From Osmia lignaria lignaria (lineage: Eukaryota; Arthropoda; Insecta; Hymenoptera; Megachilidae): a stretch of DNA of 64,000 nt. A program made the translations under genes and the position numbers. Under the pieces are notes generated by a model. That model did no database searches and was not told the DNA's origin. It saw only the letters and a program-made list of their open reading frames with translations. Positions 33,591 through 46,200 of the stretch are shown here, piece after piece (the first letter of the stretch is position 1; each line of letters begins with the position of its first letter). The stretch lies in the NCBI RefSeq assembly GCF_051020975.1, contig NC_135035.1, positions 5,704,001-5,768,000 of the forward strand, written 5' to 3'.

Positions 33591-34974
33591 CCTCCCGCTA
33601 CTATCTTGTCATTTATATAATGAAGCTGATCTTCGTATAACTACAGTTGAGCACATCAGTGCGGTTTGTCTAAAGTGAGGTGACTCATACTTAACCACGA
33701 TTATATTATACATATTTAAGTGTTCCTTTCATGACAGATATATAATTTATTACCAACACAAATAACTGTTTAAAACGTTCAATATAAAAATAAGTGTTTG
33801 TTGTTCATATTACTAAATCTAGTGAATAATAAGAATTCAATTATAAATTGATATACATATGTACATATTTGAAACTGAGTATTTATACATTTATTTGAAT
33901 AAGTGGAGTGTAAACAAACGGAGTTCTATTGTAAGTACAGAATGGGGAGCAGTAAATTAAAATAATCTTTTTATTTTTAATTGAGGCACTTAAAACTAAA
34001 GAGATACAAGCGAAATTATTATTTATATTTTATTTACAACAATGTATTTAACAGTTTAACTATTTCTGTTCTTAATTCAAAAATTTCAAAAGGCACTTGC
34101 ATTCCTTTGGATCATAATGTCTAAATTATCAGTAACATTTCTTTTTTTAGAATAATTAAGGACCCGCGTGTATAAAGATGTCATATCACCAATTAATTAC
34201 TTGGAGCAAAGTTGATTTAAGGATTTTCAATTAAAATTTCTACATTCATCTTATCTGTTAATTATCAAACAGTAATTAGATAATTATAAATTATACTGTC
34301 GTTGGTTGTAATGATAACAAGATTCCTCTTTAGTTTTTAAATAAAAACATCAGTTAAACATTTTCTAACTTTTCACAGCATATAGATGTTATCTTTTCAA
34401 AACTCGAAATTAGGACAATAGAAGGAAGTAGATATGCTAGGTTGATATAGTGTTACTTTATGAATGTTATTAAACTACGAAATTAATTTTTGAAAAAATT
34501 ATAGATGATACTTTTATCCATTCGTATCTTCAATAGGAGTATATTATTAGTTTTACACTTTGAAATGCTGTGAGGTCACTAGTGATCAGCACCGTAAATT
34601 AGATATGCTCAAACAATTAAAAAAAAAAAAATACAATAGAAAAATATTGTTTTGCATAGAATTGCTACTATGTCAATAATGTAAAGTAGCAAATAGAAAA
34701 TTTGAAAGAATTGACTATTCCTATTCTTGATAATTAGAATTTCAATTGAATTTAAATGCGCGGGAAATAATTAAGAATGCAAAGATTATTTAAATTTACT
34801 CTCGTAGCAAAAATGATTCCACCCTATATTATCATAAACAATTGTAAATACCGCAGACTCATGGCAATTTTACAGAAAACCACGGCAATTAGACGCACCA
34901 CTTTGTAAACATGTACACGCTGCGAGTATTTACAGAGTTAAAAAACAAAATCATGATAATGAACGTCATATCGA

Positions 34975-35075
34975 ATAAGAAAGAGCGCAGAATCGAGTGA
35001 AGCGTATAATATCTTTCAGTAAACCGTCCACTTTGATACGAGACTCGTCGACTGTGGCATTATTACTGCTTCAAC
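34975..35075 (+). promoter_or_regulatory. Proximal promoter/5' UTR of P450 C
   Basis: 'ctttcagtaaaccgtccact' includes a TCAGT initiator-like site. 'gactcgtcgactgtggc' and 'ttcaacATG' match the sequence before P450 B. The shared block is about 65 bp, with patchy similarity to ~180 bp upstream. Confidence 0.5.
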
Positions 35076-38000
35076 ATGACTGATTATTTCCAATTGCTGA
35101 GTGTGTTTGCGGTGTTGTTCCTTGCTGTGTATTATTACTTTACATCGACCTTCGATTTCTGGAAAAATCGTGGCGTACCTGGTCCACGACCGATACCTGT
35201 ATTTGGAAATGTCAAGGATGTTATCCTTGGAAAATATGCGATGAACGAATATGTTCTAAAGCTTTATGAGGAATACAAAAATGAACCCATGATTGGTATA
35301 TTCAAAAGAAGATCACCCAGCCTTGTAATGCTTGATCTGGATCTTGTTAAGGATGTCTTGATTAAGGACTTCTCGACTTTCAATGATAGGGGCCATATGG
35401 TTTTCGAAAGGGTATGTATTATAAAAATACAGTAAAGATTCAATAATAAAATAATTTTTAACAAAAAATACAACCGACTTCGAAATGCACTCGAAACCAT
35501 CCGAGAAGTGGGGGCCAAAACTTTAGCCCCACTTATTGTTAAACACCCTTGACCCAATACTACATTAATATAATAAATTGTATTTTCAGACTGAGCCACT
35601 ATCTCTAAACATTGTCAGCTTAGAAGCCAAAAGATGGCGTCCATTGAGAGCAAAACTCTCATCGGTATTCACATCTGGAAAACTCAAGGATATGTTCCCT
35701 CTAATACTTGAATGCTCCAATCATCTTGAAGAGTGTTTAGAGAAGATAGTTGAAAAAGATGGACTTCTTGATTGTCGCGAAATAGCAGCAAGATTTACCA
35801 CTGATGCTATAGGAAGCTGTGCCTTCGGGATTAATATGAATGCGTTATCAGATGAAGGAAGCAAATTTCGACAAATTGGAAAAAAAATATTCAAACCTGA
35901 TATCAAGAGACGTTTATTAGGTACTGTGAGAGAAACTATGCCATGGTTGTACAATTTGCTTGGCTTCGTGATACCGCGAAATGAAGTGACGACATTTTTG
36001 ACAAATATCGTCTCAGAGACGATAAAGTACAGAAAGGAGAATAATATTGTCAGACCTGATTTTATTAATGTGCTCATGGAGCTAAAGGATGATCCAAATA
36101 AATTGGAGAATATCAGTAAGTAAATTTGAAGTTTAATTACGCAAAATGAGCCCGAAGGGCGAACAAAGCGTTCTAAGGTCAGGATTTTCATTCTTTAAGA
36201 CATTACTCCTTTGACACTAATAGTTTGAAATTTTGTGTCAAAATCACTACTAATATGTAGATAGTTGTTACCTCGGTACTGCAGCATTCGGCTTTCTCTT
36301 CTTGGTTATGACTGTACATTGAGTTGCATTGAACTTGTCGCAGTGAAGTTGGCTACAAATTCACTAACGCATTCGCGCCGCGTCGGTGAGTGAATGCGTA
36401 ACCAACTTCACTGCTGACCTGATGTTCAGTCGTCGGTGCTGGGCAGATTACAGGTTTTAGGCGCTTTTTACTCGAACTTTTAAACGTTAATTACCGGAAA
36501 ACAAAGCCGCAGACACTATTTCATCATATTTTGATCCCTAGAATCACCCCTTAAAAAGTCTCCCACCTCTTGTTGAACACCTTATATATAGGACTCCCTC
36601 CCCTCCATTATCATTCTCTTTGAAATCACCTACGATAAGGGGCGGAAGCCTGGAAAGAGAAGGCCTGCCATGCTCGATACACACTATACGATTACCAAAC
36701 CATATTGAAATTATTATACTGAATATTACACAAATTATCCACCTACCACCCAACTACCTTTCGCGTACCATTGGTGATACGCGTACCACTCGATTTGTGA
36801 TCCAGGATCAGCGATGTAAAATGTCAGTTTGGGAGCTTAAATTTGAAAATTAACCATTCGTATCTTGAATAAACAAGAGAATTAATGAGTTAATATTCAA
36901 TTGTAATAAATGGATCATCAATGTTCAAATGGCATCTCATGAAATTTTTCAGAGGTGACGGACAGCCTGCTTACCGCACAAGCTGCTGTTTTCTTCGCAG
37001 CTGGCTTTGAAACTTCTTCAACTACAGTTGGACACACTCTGTATGAAATGGCTTTGAACCCTAATATTCAGGATAAACTTCGACAAGAAATAAAAGAGGT
37101 TTATACTAAAAATAAGGGAAACTGGACTTATGACAGCCTAAGAGACATGAAGTATTTGGATAAAGTATTCAAAGGTACGGTGATAAATATGCAGAATAAC
37201 GGAGCCATCTTGGATTTCAATGGCGGACTCTTCTAGTTTTGAGTTATTTGAAAAAAAATTTAATTTAAAGCTACATCAATTTTTGACAGCATTTTATATT
37301 CAATAATGTTAGGTATAAAGATATCTCGTGTTTACGTTCCTTACTGAAATCGTTGACTAAAGGTCAATACTAATACTTAATACTCGATACTCTACAGTTA
37401 ATTCTCCATAAATTAATCGCACCTTAATTCTCTATTACTAATAAACTTATTTTTCTTTAACAGAAACACTCAGGAAGTATCCACCAGCTGGGCTCCTAAC
37501 AAGAAGATGTAACAGCAATTACACTTTCAATGGCACAAAAGTATCCATCCCAACAGATACTGAAGTGTTCGTCTCTGTCCATGCGATTCACACAGATCCC
37601 AACATCTATCCAGACCCCGACGTTTTTGATCCTGAAAGGTTTAACGAGGATGCAGAAGCTGCACGACACTCTATGTCTTTCATACCTTTTGGCGATGGAC
37701 CAAGAAATTGCATTGGTAATTTATTAAACTAAAAATATGAAATAATATAGAAATTAACAGCAATGTCTAAGTACAGTACTGAGCATCCTAGCTTTCCTTA
37801 TGGAACATGGTGATGTAGAAGAAAGAAAATTCACTGCTCCTCTTTAACCCTCGGACGACGGTCCATGGAGAGAACTACAATTTTAATTTATGTAATTTTG
37901 TGTTTCATATTCCCATTTTCTAAATTTTAGTGTTCCTTTAAAAATTTTTCTTCCAATATGTATAAAACTCTTTCATTTAAAAATTATACATTTAACTTTA

Positions 38001-39176
38001 GATTAACATTCTTGTATATGTTTTGTAAGATTGGGTCACCACTGACCCAGGCTCCTCTGTTCAAGGGTTAAAGGTCAACAGAAAGAACAGCTCAAGATCG
38101 AAGTGATCGTAAGATCATCTGTTTAGCTTTCTCGAACTTTGCATATCGAAAAAGATAAATAGATGAATTCGACTAAAAAAATTACTAAATTACTTATCAC
38201 TCGACTAAATTGCTCGACGTGTGTAAACAAACCTTAAGAAGTAGTAATTCACAAGTATTAACACATTGAGCCGGAGGCAATTTTTCAAACCCTACCATGG
38301 ATTTCTGAAATTATAAAATTCCCACGCCTAAGGGGTAGATCTGCGAGTAATGAGGCCTTCTTCCCCTACAGCGCCATTTTTTTGTAGAGAAGCCTACTAT
38401 GTCCGGTACTTCGCATCAAATACTAAAATTACATTTCATAATGATTCGTCCATCTTTTACTGCTGTTTTTATATACAGGGTGTTTGACAACAGGTGGCAG
38501 ATATTTTAAGGGGTGATTCTAGGGGTAATCAAAATAAGACGAAAATCAAGAATGACGAAATAGAGTTCGCGGCTTTGTTTTTCAGTAATTAAAGTTTAAA
38601 AATTCGAATAAAAAGCGCCTAAAACCTGCAATCTGCTCAGCAACGACGACTGAACGTCTGGTTAGCAGGGGTGGGTACAGTCATAACCAAGAATCATTGA
38701 ATAGTAGAAACTTACCTCGTGCTATTCTGTTTCTCGGTACTGCAGCATTCGGCTTTCTCTTCTTGGTTATAACTGTACCGACCCCTGCTTACCCGAAGTT
38801 CAGTCGTCGTTGCTGAGCAGATTGCAGGTTTTAGGCGCTTTTTACTTGAATCTTTAAACGTTAATTACTGGAAAACAAGGCCGCAAACTCTATTTCGTCA
38901 TTCTTGATTTTTATCTTATTTTGATCCCTAGAATCATCCCTTAAACAATCTCCCACCTGTTGTCGAACACCCTATATAATACAAATATTATTAATTACTG
39001 TTTCAGGAGCACGTTTTGCAATTTACCAGACCAAAATTGGAATAATACAGATGTTGAAAAATTTCAGAGTTGACGTTTGCGATAAAACACTAATTCCATA
39101 TGTTAGGCATCCTACAGCTCGTGTGCTTGCACCACAGAGAAGCATTATTTTGAAAATAAGTAAAGTTCAAAATTAA
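35076..39176 (+). CDS. Cytochrome P450, CYP6AS-like (gene C), complete
   Basis: Five exons, 35076-35411, 35590-36115, 36953-37174, 37464-37715 and 39007-39176, encode 501 aa. Exon lengths 1-4 and intron phases are identical to gene B. It has the membrane anchor MTDYFQLLSVFAVLFLAV, proline hinge GPRPIPVFGN, I-helix AAGFETSST, ExxR ETLR, PERF DPERF, and heme loop FGDGPRNCIG with the Cys ligand. Many substitutions from gene B cluster in exon 4 (FVSVHAIHTD, EAARHSMSF), a region that lines the substrate pocket and partner face. The substrate is unknown; the role is an ER monooxygenase of the CYP3 clan. Introns are 178, 837, 289 and 1291 bp; the second and fourth carry MITEs. Confidence 0.9.
36260..36590. 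mobile_element. Mosaic of three truncated MITEs in P450 C intron 2
   Basis: In order these are: half of family D ('ctcggtactgcagcattcgg', 'cttcttggttatgactgtac') to 36315; a truncated family A copy 36317-36410; then the right half of family B ('ttcagtcgtcggtgctg' to 'ttgttgaacacctt'). Each is cut mid-element at a sharp join. Confidence 0.65.
37844..38071. mobile_element. piggyBac-like MITE in P450 C intron 4
   Basis: TTAA at 37844 and 38068 flank 'ccctcggacg' and 'ttcaaggg'. TTAA target duplication with CCCT/AGGG ends is the pattern of piggyBac elements. About 220 bp, non-coding. Confidence 0.55.
38476..38973. mobile_element. MITE family B, complete, with nested family D
   Basis: The ends 'cagggtgtttgacaacagg' and 'cctgttgtcgaacaccct' are flanked by TA. 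The arms mirror each other ('gggtgattctagggg', 'ttaaacgttaatta', 'gattgcaggttttaggcgct'). A separate TIR element with ends 'gtacagtcataaccaagaa' and 'ttcttggttataactgtac' sits in the centre at 38676-38783. Confidence 0.8.
38676..38783. mobile_element. MITE family D, nested in family B
   Basis: About 108 bp with perfect or near-perfect ~19-bp inverted ends and 'ctcggtactgcagcattcgg' inside. A half copy is at 36270-36315. Confidence 0.65.
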
Positions 39177-40689
39177 ATTATAAAAGACATTAACAATAAG
39201 ATCTTACTTTAGATCTATAAAATTATTGTAAAATAAGTAATGTTGATAAAGTATGAAGATTTTAAAGAGTAATGTATGTACTATATTAAATGTTTATATG
39301 TAGTTGTATATATGTGAGAAAAATAATAATACAAATTACTAATTTGTTATGTTATGCGATATGTTGCTCATTGTCAGTCAACTAAATTAAATCCTAGAAT
39401 AATTAATTCCTGTTCATATTGAGAATAATTCCTCACTGACACATTAACTGAGTTATATTTGAATTTTTACAACTTTTTATAAATAAGACAAAGGAAGAAA
39501 TTTTTCTTAAATTAGTGACACATAAATGATCGATTGAAAAACATCCAATGCAGGGCTGGTCCTATTGATAGTGCAATTGATGGTAAAATTGATTTAAACT
39601 ATACGAAATTCAAATCTAATAAATCATAAAAAAACTAATAAAATAAATCATTAAAAGTCTTTTATTACTTTCCTGTTGAGATATTATTAGATATTAGGAT
39701 ATTATTTAAATTTTTGCAGAACAAAACATCATAATACCTATTTTAAAAACTACTAATCATCACATTTAAGGGGGTAGACACGGCACGTGACCTCATAATG
39801 ACTTAAAACCTAATCTTCTTATTAATTGTCAGTCTTTATATAAAAGGTTTAATTAAACATAGCAGTAAACATTGTACTGATTACTTGTTATTCATTAATT
39901 TAATCTTTCATCTCTTGTGGATTGTGATATCTCAATAGAACGAAATTTTTTAGTTCTTACGTATTTCATTGGAAGTGTTGATAGCGACATCTACAGATAT
40001 AATAGTCCATCTGTAGCATCGATCTGAAACACAAGAGGGCCGAGTACTCCGACGATAAGATTCTCGATAAACAGTTAAGGTAGTGCAAACGGGCGGAACA
40101 CATCGACTTAACCTGTATTAAATAACTCTTTTCCAAGATAAAGACGTTTGGTAGTTGATTAATCATTATCAACAATTTTATTTGATCGTTTCATGGAAAT
40201 CTAATTTGTGCAATTCATGGTGACAATTCTTCCTACTTTTATTTATATTCCATCCATATCTCCACTACCTTTATCTCCTGTATCTCCTCTGAACATAACA
40301 GGCTACTTTTACTCAAGAGTGCGTCGTTAATGTACACTGAGAAAAATATTTCCGTAAGTATTTATTATCTTTATAAACAATCGTAAACAGAATACTTATG
40401 TAAATCGTATTAGCTCGCTGTGTGAATACTATTTCATTTCCGGTTATTTGAGATGACAGTGATTAATGTCGTGTTGACTGACCTTGCTGTACAATTTAAA
40501 ACAGTGGTAATACTTGTCACTGTAGTAATAATTGCATTACAAGGAATAATGCATATATGTAATACACAGTTTTTATGCTCTTCCTGACATATTTATTTTT
40601 CTTTCAAATGAGATAATTTTTGAAACTGAAAATATTTTTAAATATATTGAAAATATACCTCATTTACAATTTTAATTGAAAACAGGGCG

Positions 40690-40840
40690 AAGTTTTCGAA
40701 AACCTGTCAAATCTGATTTGGCTGAGATTCTGCAAATAGCTTCATTTTGCATGAAAACAATATTTGCGAGAAGGATTTTTGGCGACTCAAAGGTTAAGAT
40801 TCAAAATTTGGCGAAAAATGTTTTACCATGTTAGTGTAAT
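40690..40840 (-). repeat. Reverse partner of the 5S-element inner sequence
   Basis: 'tctgcaaatagcttcatttt' and 'ttttggcgactcaaag' are the reverse complement of 42198-42290 and of 58235-58345. No 5S sequence is attached, so this arm is truncated. Confidence 0.55.
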
Positions 40841-40980
40841 TTCCTGCATTACAGACACCGCGTAGAATGAGGTTACAACAGTATTCTGTATACGTTTTTC
40901 ATTAGTTTTCATTATATACATATTTAATGTCTTCCAATAATTGATAAAATGGATCTCCTCCACTTTTCTTTTCTTTCGTC

Positions 40981-41193
40981 ACCGACGAGATACTGTTAAA
41001 GACTGTCATTCCCTGTGTTAAAGTTCGGCACGTCAAATGGGCCTGGGGTACAATCGGTAAATAGGAATGATGGATAATGTAGAATAGTGATATTACCCAT
41101 TGTACCGCCGAAAAAAACTGTTATATGACCAACGAGATGATTTAGCTTTGTCACAGTACAATAATTATCTCGTCGGTACTGCTTGGAAAACAA
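40981..41193. mobile_element. TIR element 'accgacgagat' family
   Basis: 'accgacgagatactgttaaa' at the left and 'ataattatctcgtcggt' at the right form short inverted ends. 60841-60870 ('accgacgagatactgttttc') carries the same end. The minus-strand open frame is incidental. Confidence 0.4.
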
Positions 41194-41739
41194 TTATATT
41201 TTACCTTATAATTGGATTACATTCTTATTGTAATAATCGATACTACATAAATATATGAAAAATAAGAATATTTGGTATGTAACATTCTGAAAAAAATAGA
41301 AGAATTGAATAAAAAATAATTCGAAAATTACTGTTATATTTATAAAATATCATTTAACTGTTAACAAAGACTCGTCTCTTAGCAGACTGTTAACAGGTGG
41401 GCATTTTTACCTTTTTCACAGGTAGTGGAGGTAGGCATTTTTAACAGAGAATGACATACTAAGCACTTAATGTATTCCCTTATTCTGCCATGTGGTGAAC
41501 AGAGTCGAACGTCCCAAACGTTTAAAAGCTTGCGTCCTTGCATACCCGCGCTGACACTGGCGCACTCAAGGGGGGCTAAGGGGCTCTAGCTTCCCTCAAA
41601 GAAAAAGGAAGGAGAACAACAGAAAATTTTCCAAAATCTGTTCCTAATTAAAGTAGTGTTACTGTTTATGTAACATATTAATAACAGTTTTTTGTATTAA
41701 AAATAATTTTAATACAAGATTTTAAAGAAATAATAATAG

Positions 41740-41930
41740 CATCGACCAGATAAAATATCATCTCATGTCTCATGATACAGTTCAGCACCGAACCTCGTCG
41801 TTGGTAAACTCACTGACTCTGGTTCTGTTTCTTACTGCGGCCGCAATATATTCTAGAGGGCGTAAGAAAACGTCGAATTTTTTCGCCGCCGCGAACTCCC
41901 ATAAGGATGGCAGTCTTTAACAGTATCTTG
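41740..41930. repeat. Dispersed repeat shared with 51700-51910 (opposite strand)
   Basis: 'gcaatatattctagagggcg' and 'gcgaactcccataaggatgg' match the reverse complement of 51790-51870. Non-coding. Confidence 0.5.
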
Positions 41931-42197
41931 TCGGTGCTTTCGTCCTCAAGAAAACTCAGCATTCCCGGTATTGACACTGTGTCGGTAAAGCAGAGAATGA
42001 CATTACCGTTAGAATATTACAACCGCCTTCAAATATTTTCGCTACTGTTGCACAATTTGATTGTCCAACAAATCGGCGGGGGAAATCCCTCCCTCCGCAC
42101 CACTACACCATAAAATATAGCATAATCTAACCTATTTTGTTTTAAAGATACGTGGGTAATGTAGGAAATGATATTAAAATAATAAAAAAACTTTTTC

Positions 42198-42630
42198 GAA
42201 TCGCCAAAAATCCTTCTCACAAACATTGTTATTATGCAAAATGAAGCTATTTGCAAAATTTCAACCAAATCGGATTTGACAGGTTTTCGGAAAAACAGCT
42301 GTGTTAACCACATTGTTACGTAATCGCGGTAGATTATGCAATGGAATACAACGGATATCAACAACTGTTTTTTTAATTACATTATATATTTCTACGGTTT
42401 TAACCATTTTCTGCTCTAATAAAGTGTTGATTTTCAACTAACGGCCATACGACTTAGGACTACTACCGGTTCTCGTCCGATCACCGAAGTCAAGCTAAGT
42501 TCGGCGCGGATAGTACTTGGATGGGTGACCGCTTGGGAACTCCGCGTGCTGTTAGTTCTTTTTTTTCTTAAATTAAAAAAAATTTAACAACCGTATTCGA
42601 TAAAATTCTCTTCTATTTAATTTTAAATAC
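42198..42630 (+). repeat. Arm of the 5S-containing element
   Basis: It runs from 'atcgccaaaaatccttctc' through 'acagctgtgttaaccacatt' and 'tacgtaatcgcggtagatta' to the 5S sequence. After that come the T-run, 'cgataaaattctcttct' and 'atttaattttaaata'. It is collinear with 58240-58732. Together with the inverted fragment at 40690-40840 it may be a decayed, longer version of the palindrome at 57085-58951. Confidence 0.65.
42437..42556 (+). rRNA. 5S rRNA sequence (copy 2), embedded in a repeat
   Basis: A 120-nt 5S match: A-box region 'gaagtcaagctaagt', box C region 'ggatgggtgaccgcttggg', helix I ends ACTAAC/GTTAGT, then 'tcttttttttctt' as terminator. Nearly identical to copies 1, 3 and 4. Confidence 0.6.
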
Positions 42631-42651
42631 AATTAATTAATTCTTTATTAC

Positions 42652-42865
42652 CAGGACTGAATTAAAATTTCTGGGGCTATTAAACATTCGACGGCCCCTC
42701 TTGGTTGATAACCTTGATTCAAAAATTGAAATTTATTATAAATAAAAATAAATAATAATTAATCATAAAGAAAAAGAGCAACACAAAAAATTTGCATTTG
42801 ATATTTTTTAACATAGTAAATGGAAAGTTTATAAGAAAACCCCCTAAAAAGTGAGGCCCAGGGTT
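42652..42865 (+). mobile_element. hAT-type MITE
   Basis: It starts 'caggactgaattaaaatttc' and runs through 'ttcaaaaattgaaatttatt' to 'gtgaggcccagggttata'. It matches 44903-45151 in order. Confidence 0.5.
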
Positions 42866-43243
42866 ATAGCAATTCTTCCGAAGTAGACTTTCCTTTTGTA
42901 CTTTCTATTCTAGTTTCTTTATTTTCTTCCACTTTTTCTCTTTTTCATTTTTGACTTAAAATAAAATTAATATAACGAACCACTATATTTCCTTATGATT
43001 ATTAGACAAATATGTAATAAAGATAAATCAGTAAAAAAAAAATTGTCAGAAATATTCTATACTTATGTATAAATTAATTCAAAGTTCAGAATTTCCTTAA
43101 TACGGTGTCTCGGCAGTAGAAGGTTAAGCATTCTATCAATAAATTTATTAACCATCACACTGCTGTAACATAAATCACATCGTTTTACAGGAAATTTATT
43201 TCGCAACATCTTCGTCCGTCAAATTCATGAGGACGTTCAAACG

Positions 43244-46200
43244 ATGGCAATTTACCTAGAAATTTTCTGCGGAATCGCAGCCCTATGTTTGGCGTTTTAC
43301 TATTACTTCATCACAGTCCTCGATTTTTGGAAAGTTCGAGGTGTTCCCGGACCACAACCAATCCCAGTACTGGGTAACATCAAGGATGTTATGTTAATGA
43401 GAATGTCGATGAGCGATTACTTGAAGAAAGTTTACGATGAATACAAACATGAACCTATGGTCGGAATATTTACCAGAAAAACGCCTATATTACTTCTTCA
43501 TGACCCAGAACTTATTAAGGACATTCTGATAAAGGACTTTTCTAAATTTGCTGATCGAGGACTTCCTGTTCACGAAAAGGTATACATATTAGCAAATAAA
43601 TTACTGCGACGATTTGTCCATAAGGGCTACAGGCTGCCAGAATATTATATATTCATTTAGAAATCTTTTTAAATAATGATCTTTAGATTTATTAATGATA
43701 TAATTTTTTTAATCCATTTTGATCTTGTTTTCACTTTTATTACTGCAGCCCCGCCATTGCAAACATTTACGAGCCTCCATTGCTGTGGAGTTTTTGACTT
43801 CTAATTCGAAAATACTGCGTTAAGCATGCCATCTTATGATATGACCCGTTCGTCTCATTTACTATCTTATATCACCTGTTCGTCGTGCTTGCCATCTTAT
43901 GATGTCATCTGTCCGTCGCGTTTGACATCCTACGATGTCATCCGTGCTGAAACTGTTAACGACTAGTCAATAGTTTTACTGCTACTCTATACGTTGAGCA
44001 TGCTTATACATATGTATGTGATGTCATCCGTCCGTAAGGTTTGACATCTTATGATGGCATCCGTGATCATGATATTAAACCTATGATGCTGGTCACTGAT
44101 GACCCTCAATGTGTTAAATATATAAGAATAACAAATTAATTTGAAAAATAATTACAGGCAGAACCCCTATCTCCGCATATCTTCAATCTAGAAGCAAAAA
44201 GATGGCGACCGCTAAGATCAAGACTCTCACCAGTCTTCACATCAGGAAAAATAAAAGATATGTTCCCACTCATATTAGAATGCGCTGATCATTTGGAACA
44301 ATATCTAGAGAAGGTTGTTGCAAGAGGAGAGCCCGTTGAATGTCGCGAATTAACAGCAAAATACACAACGGATGTGATTGGTAGCTGTGCCTTTGGTATT
44401 GAAATAAATGCGATATCCGATGAAGAAAGCGAATTTCGTCGAGTGGGTAGAACGGTATTTGCTATCAATTGGAAGCAACTTCTGCGATTCCGAGCTAGAC
44501 AAATGTTTCCACGACTGTACAATTGGCTCGGTTATATACTACCACCGACAGAGATAACGACCTTCTTCACTAAGGTCATCGTAGACACGATAAAGTACAG
44601 AGAAAATAATAATGTTACCAGACCTGACTTTGTTAATATGCTTATGGAACTCAAGAAACATCCAGATAAATTGGAAAATATTAGTAAGTAGAATGTAATA
44701 ATTTAGAGTTGTGCTATAACACAAGTCTGTTCATGACATTCAAGGTCATATTACGATACATAATATAGTCATAATTAAATACATTTCAATGTCATTTTTT
44801 TGAGGGTTAAAAAAAAATTGTTTAGAAAAAAATATCACTATTAGCATGGGTGTGGTTGAACTCATGACTGTTAGTAAAATATCAGGAAATATGAGTTCGA
44901 GACAGGGCCGAATTAAGATTTCTGGGCCTTCGGAGCTATTAAACCTTCGAGGGCCCCTCTTAATTAATTAACTTAATTCAAAAATTGAAATCTATTCTAA
45001 ATAAAATTAAATAATATTTAAGGGCTACAGTAAAGAAAAAGTTAATTCAATATTTTTTAACATAATGAATGGAAAGCATATAACGGGACCCCGTACAAAG
45101 TGAAGCCCAAGGTTGAAGTATACATACACCTCCCCTTAATTCAGCCCTCCTTTGAAATGAATTCGTCTTCATAGCTTAATCTTCATATCAACTTTTTTTG
45201 TATCTTTATAAATAATAAAATATTTAAGACTCAAGTATCGAACGCCCATTTTTAACGCGATTTTTGAAAATTGATTTAATAAGAGTCACTATTAGCAATT
45301 ATTAAACCATAAGCTGAACATGAGTGGCCTTTGATATTTGCATTCAAACATATTTAAAATAATAATCAGAATTTTTATGAACACTTTTACTGAAAATTAA
45401 ATGTTTAATTTTTACAAAAAAATTTTGACTGTTTTTTGATCAAAAAAGTTATTTATTTTTAACATAAAAAAGGTAGATACATGGATCATAATTACACTTC
45501 TAACACCATAAAATGCTGAGATTTTTAAATCATAATATAATGAAGTTGAACACAGCATATACATAAATTTTATAATATTTTGACACCTGATTTTTCAGAG
45601 TTAACAGATAGTTTACTGACTGCTCAAGCTTTCGTTTTCTTTGTCGCTGGTTTTGAAACCTCTTCAACAGCAATTAGCAATGCTCTGTACGAATTAGCCT
45701 TGAATCCTGAAGTACAGATTAAACTGCGACAAGAAATCAGGGAATTTTATGATAAAAATGATGGCAAATTGAAATATGATGAAATAAAGGATATGGCGTA
45801 TCTGGATTTAGTGTTTAAAGGTACATAGCTCCTGACAGTAAATATCTTTTCAAAAATGTAATCTTTATTTAACTTTCTATCTCATGTAATACTAATTATT
45901 ATACATTTTGTCAAATATTTCAAAAATTGGAAATTTGAAAAAATTTTTCCTTGCCATTTAATTATATGTATATTTAGTTCAATCTAAATAATTCTTTTTG
46001 CAGAAACCTTAAGAAAATATCCACCTGGACCACTCTTATTGAGAAAGTCAATATGCAATTATACTTTTGAAGGTACAAAGGTCACGATACCAAAGAAAAC
46101 ATTTGTGTGGGTACCAATATATCCTATTCATCGGGATCCTGATATTTACCCAAATCCTGATGCTTTTATTCCTGAGAGATTTACTGAGGAAGCGGTAGCG

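Larger units (their letters stand above)
32894..35075. other. Intergenic region before P450 C
   Basis: AT-rich. It contains a probable hAT-type MITE (33362-33590) and, at the right end, the leader conserved with P450 B. No gene is recognised. Confidence 0.4.
39177..43243. other. Intergenic region between P450 genes C and D
   Basis: AT-rich. It contains an inverted pair of repeat fragments (40690-40840 and 42198-42300), a TIR element at 40981-41193, a repeat at 41740-41930, a 5S-bearing arm to ~42630 and a hAT MITE. No gene was found. Confidence 0.45.

Noticed and set aside
42029..42364. Minus-strand open frame whose start matches that at 58203-58487 almost word for word
   Set aside because: The match is explained by the DNA being a repeat (5S-element inner sequence). 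The two frames diverge and shift soon after the start, and no domain is recognisable.
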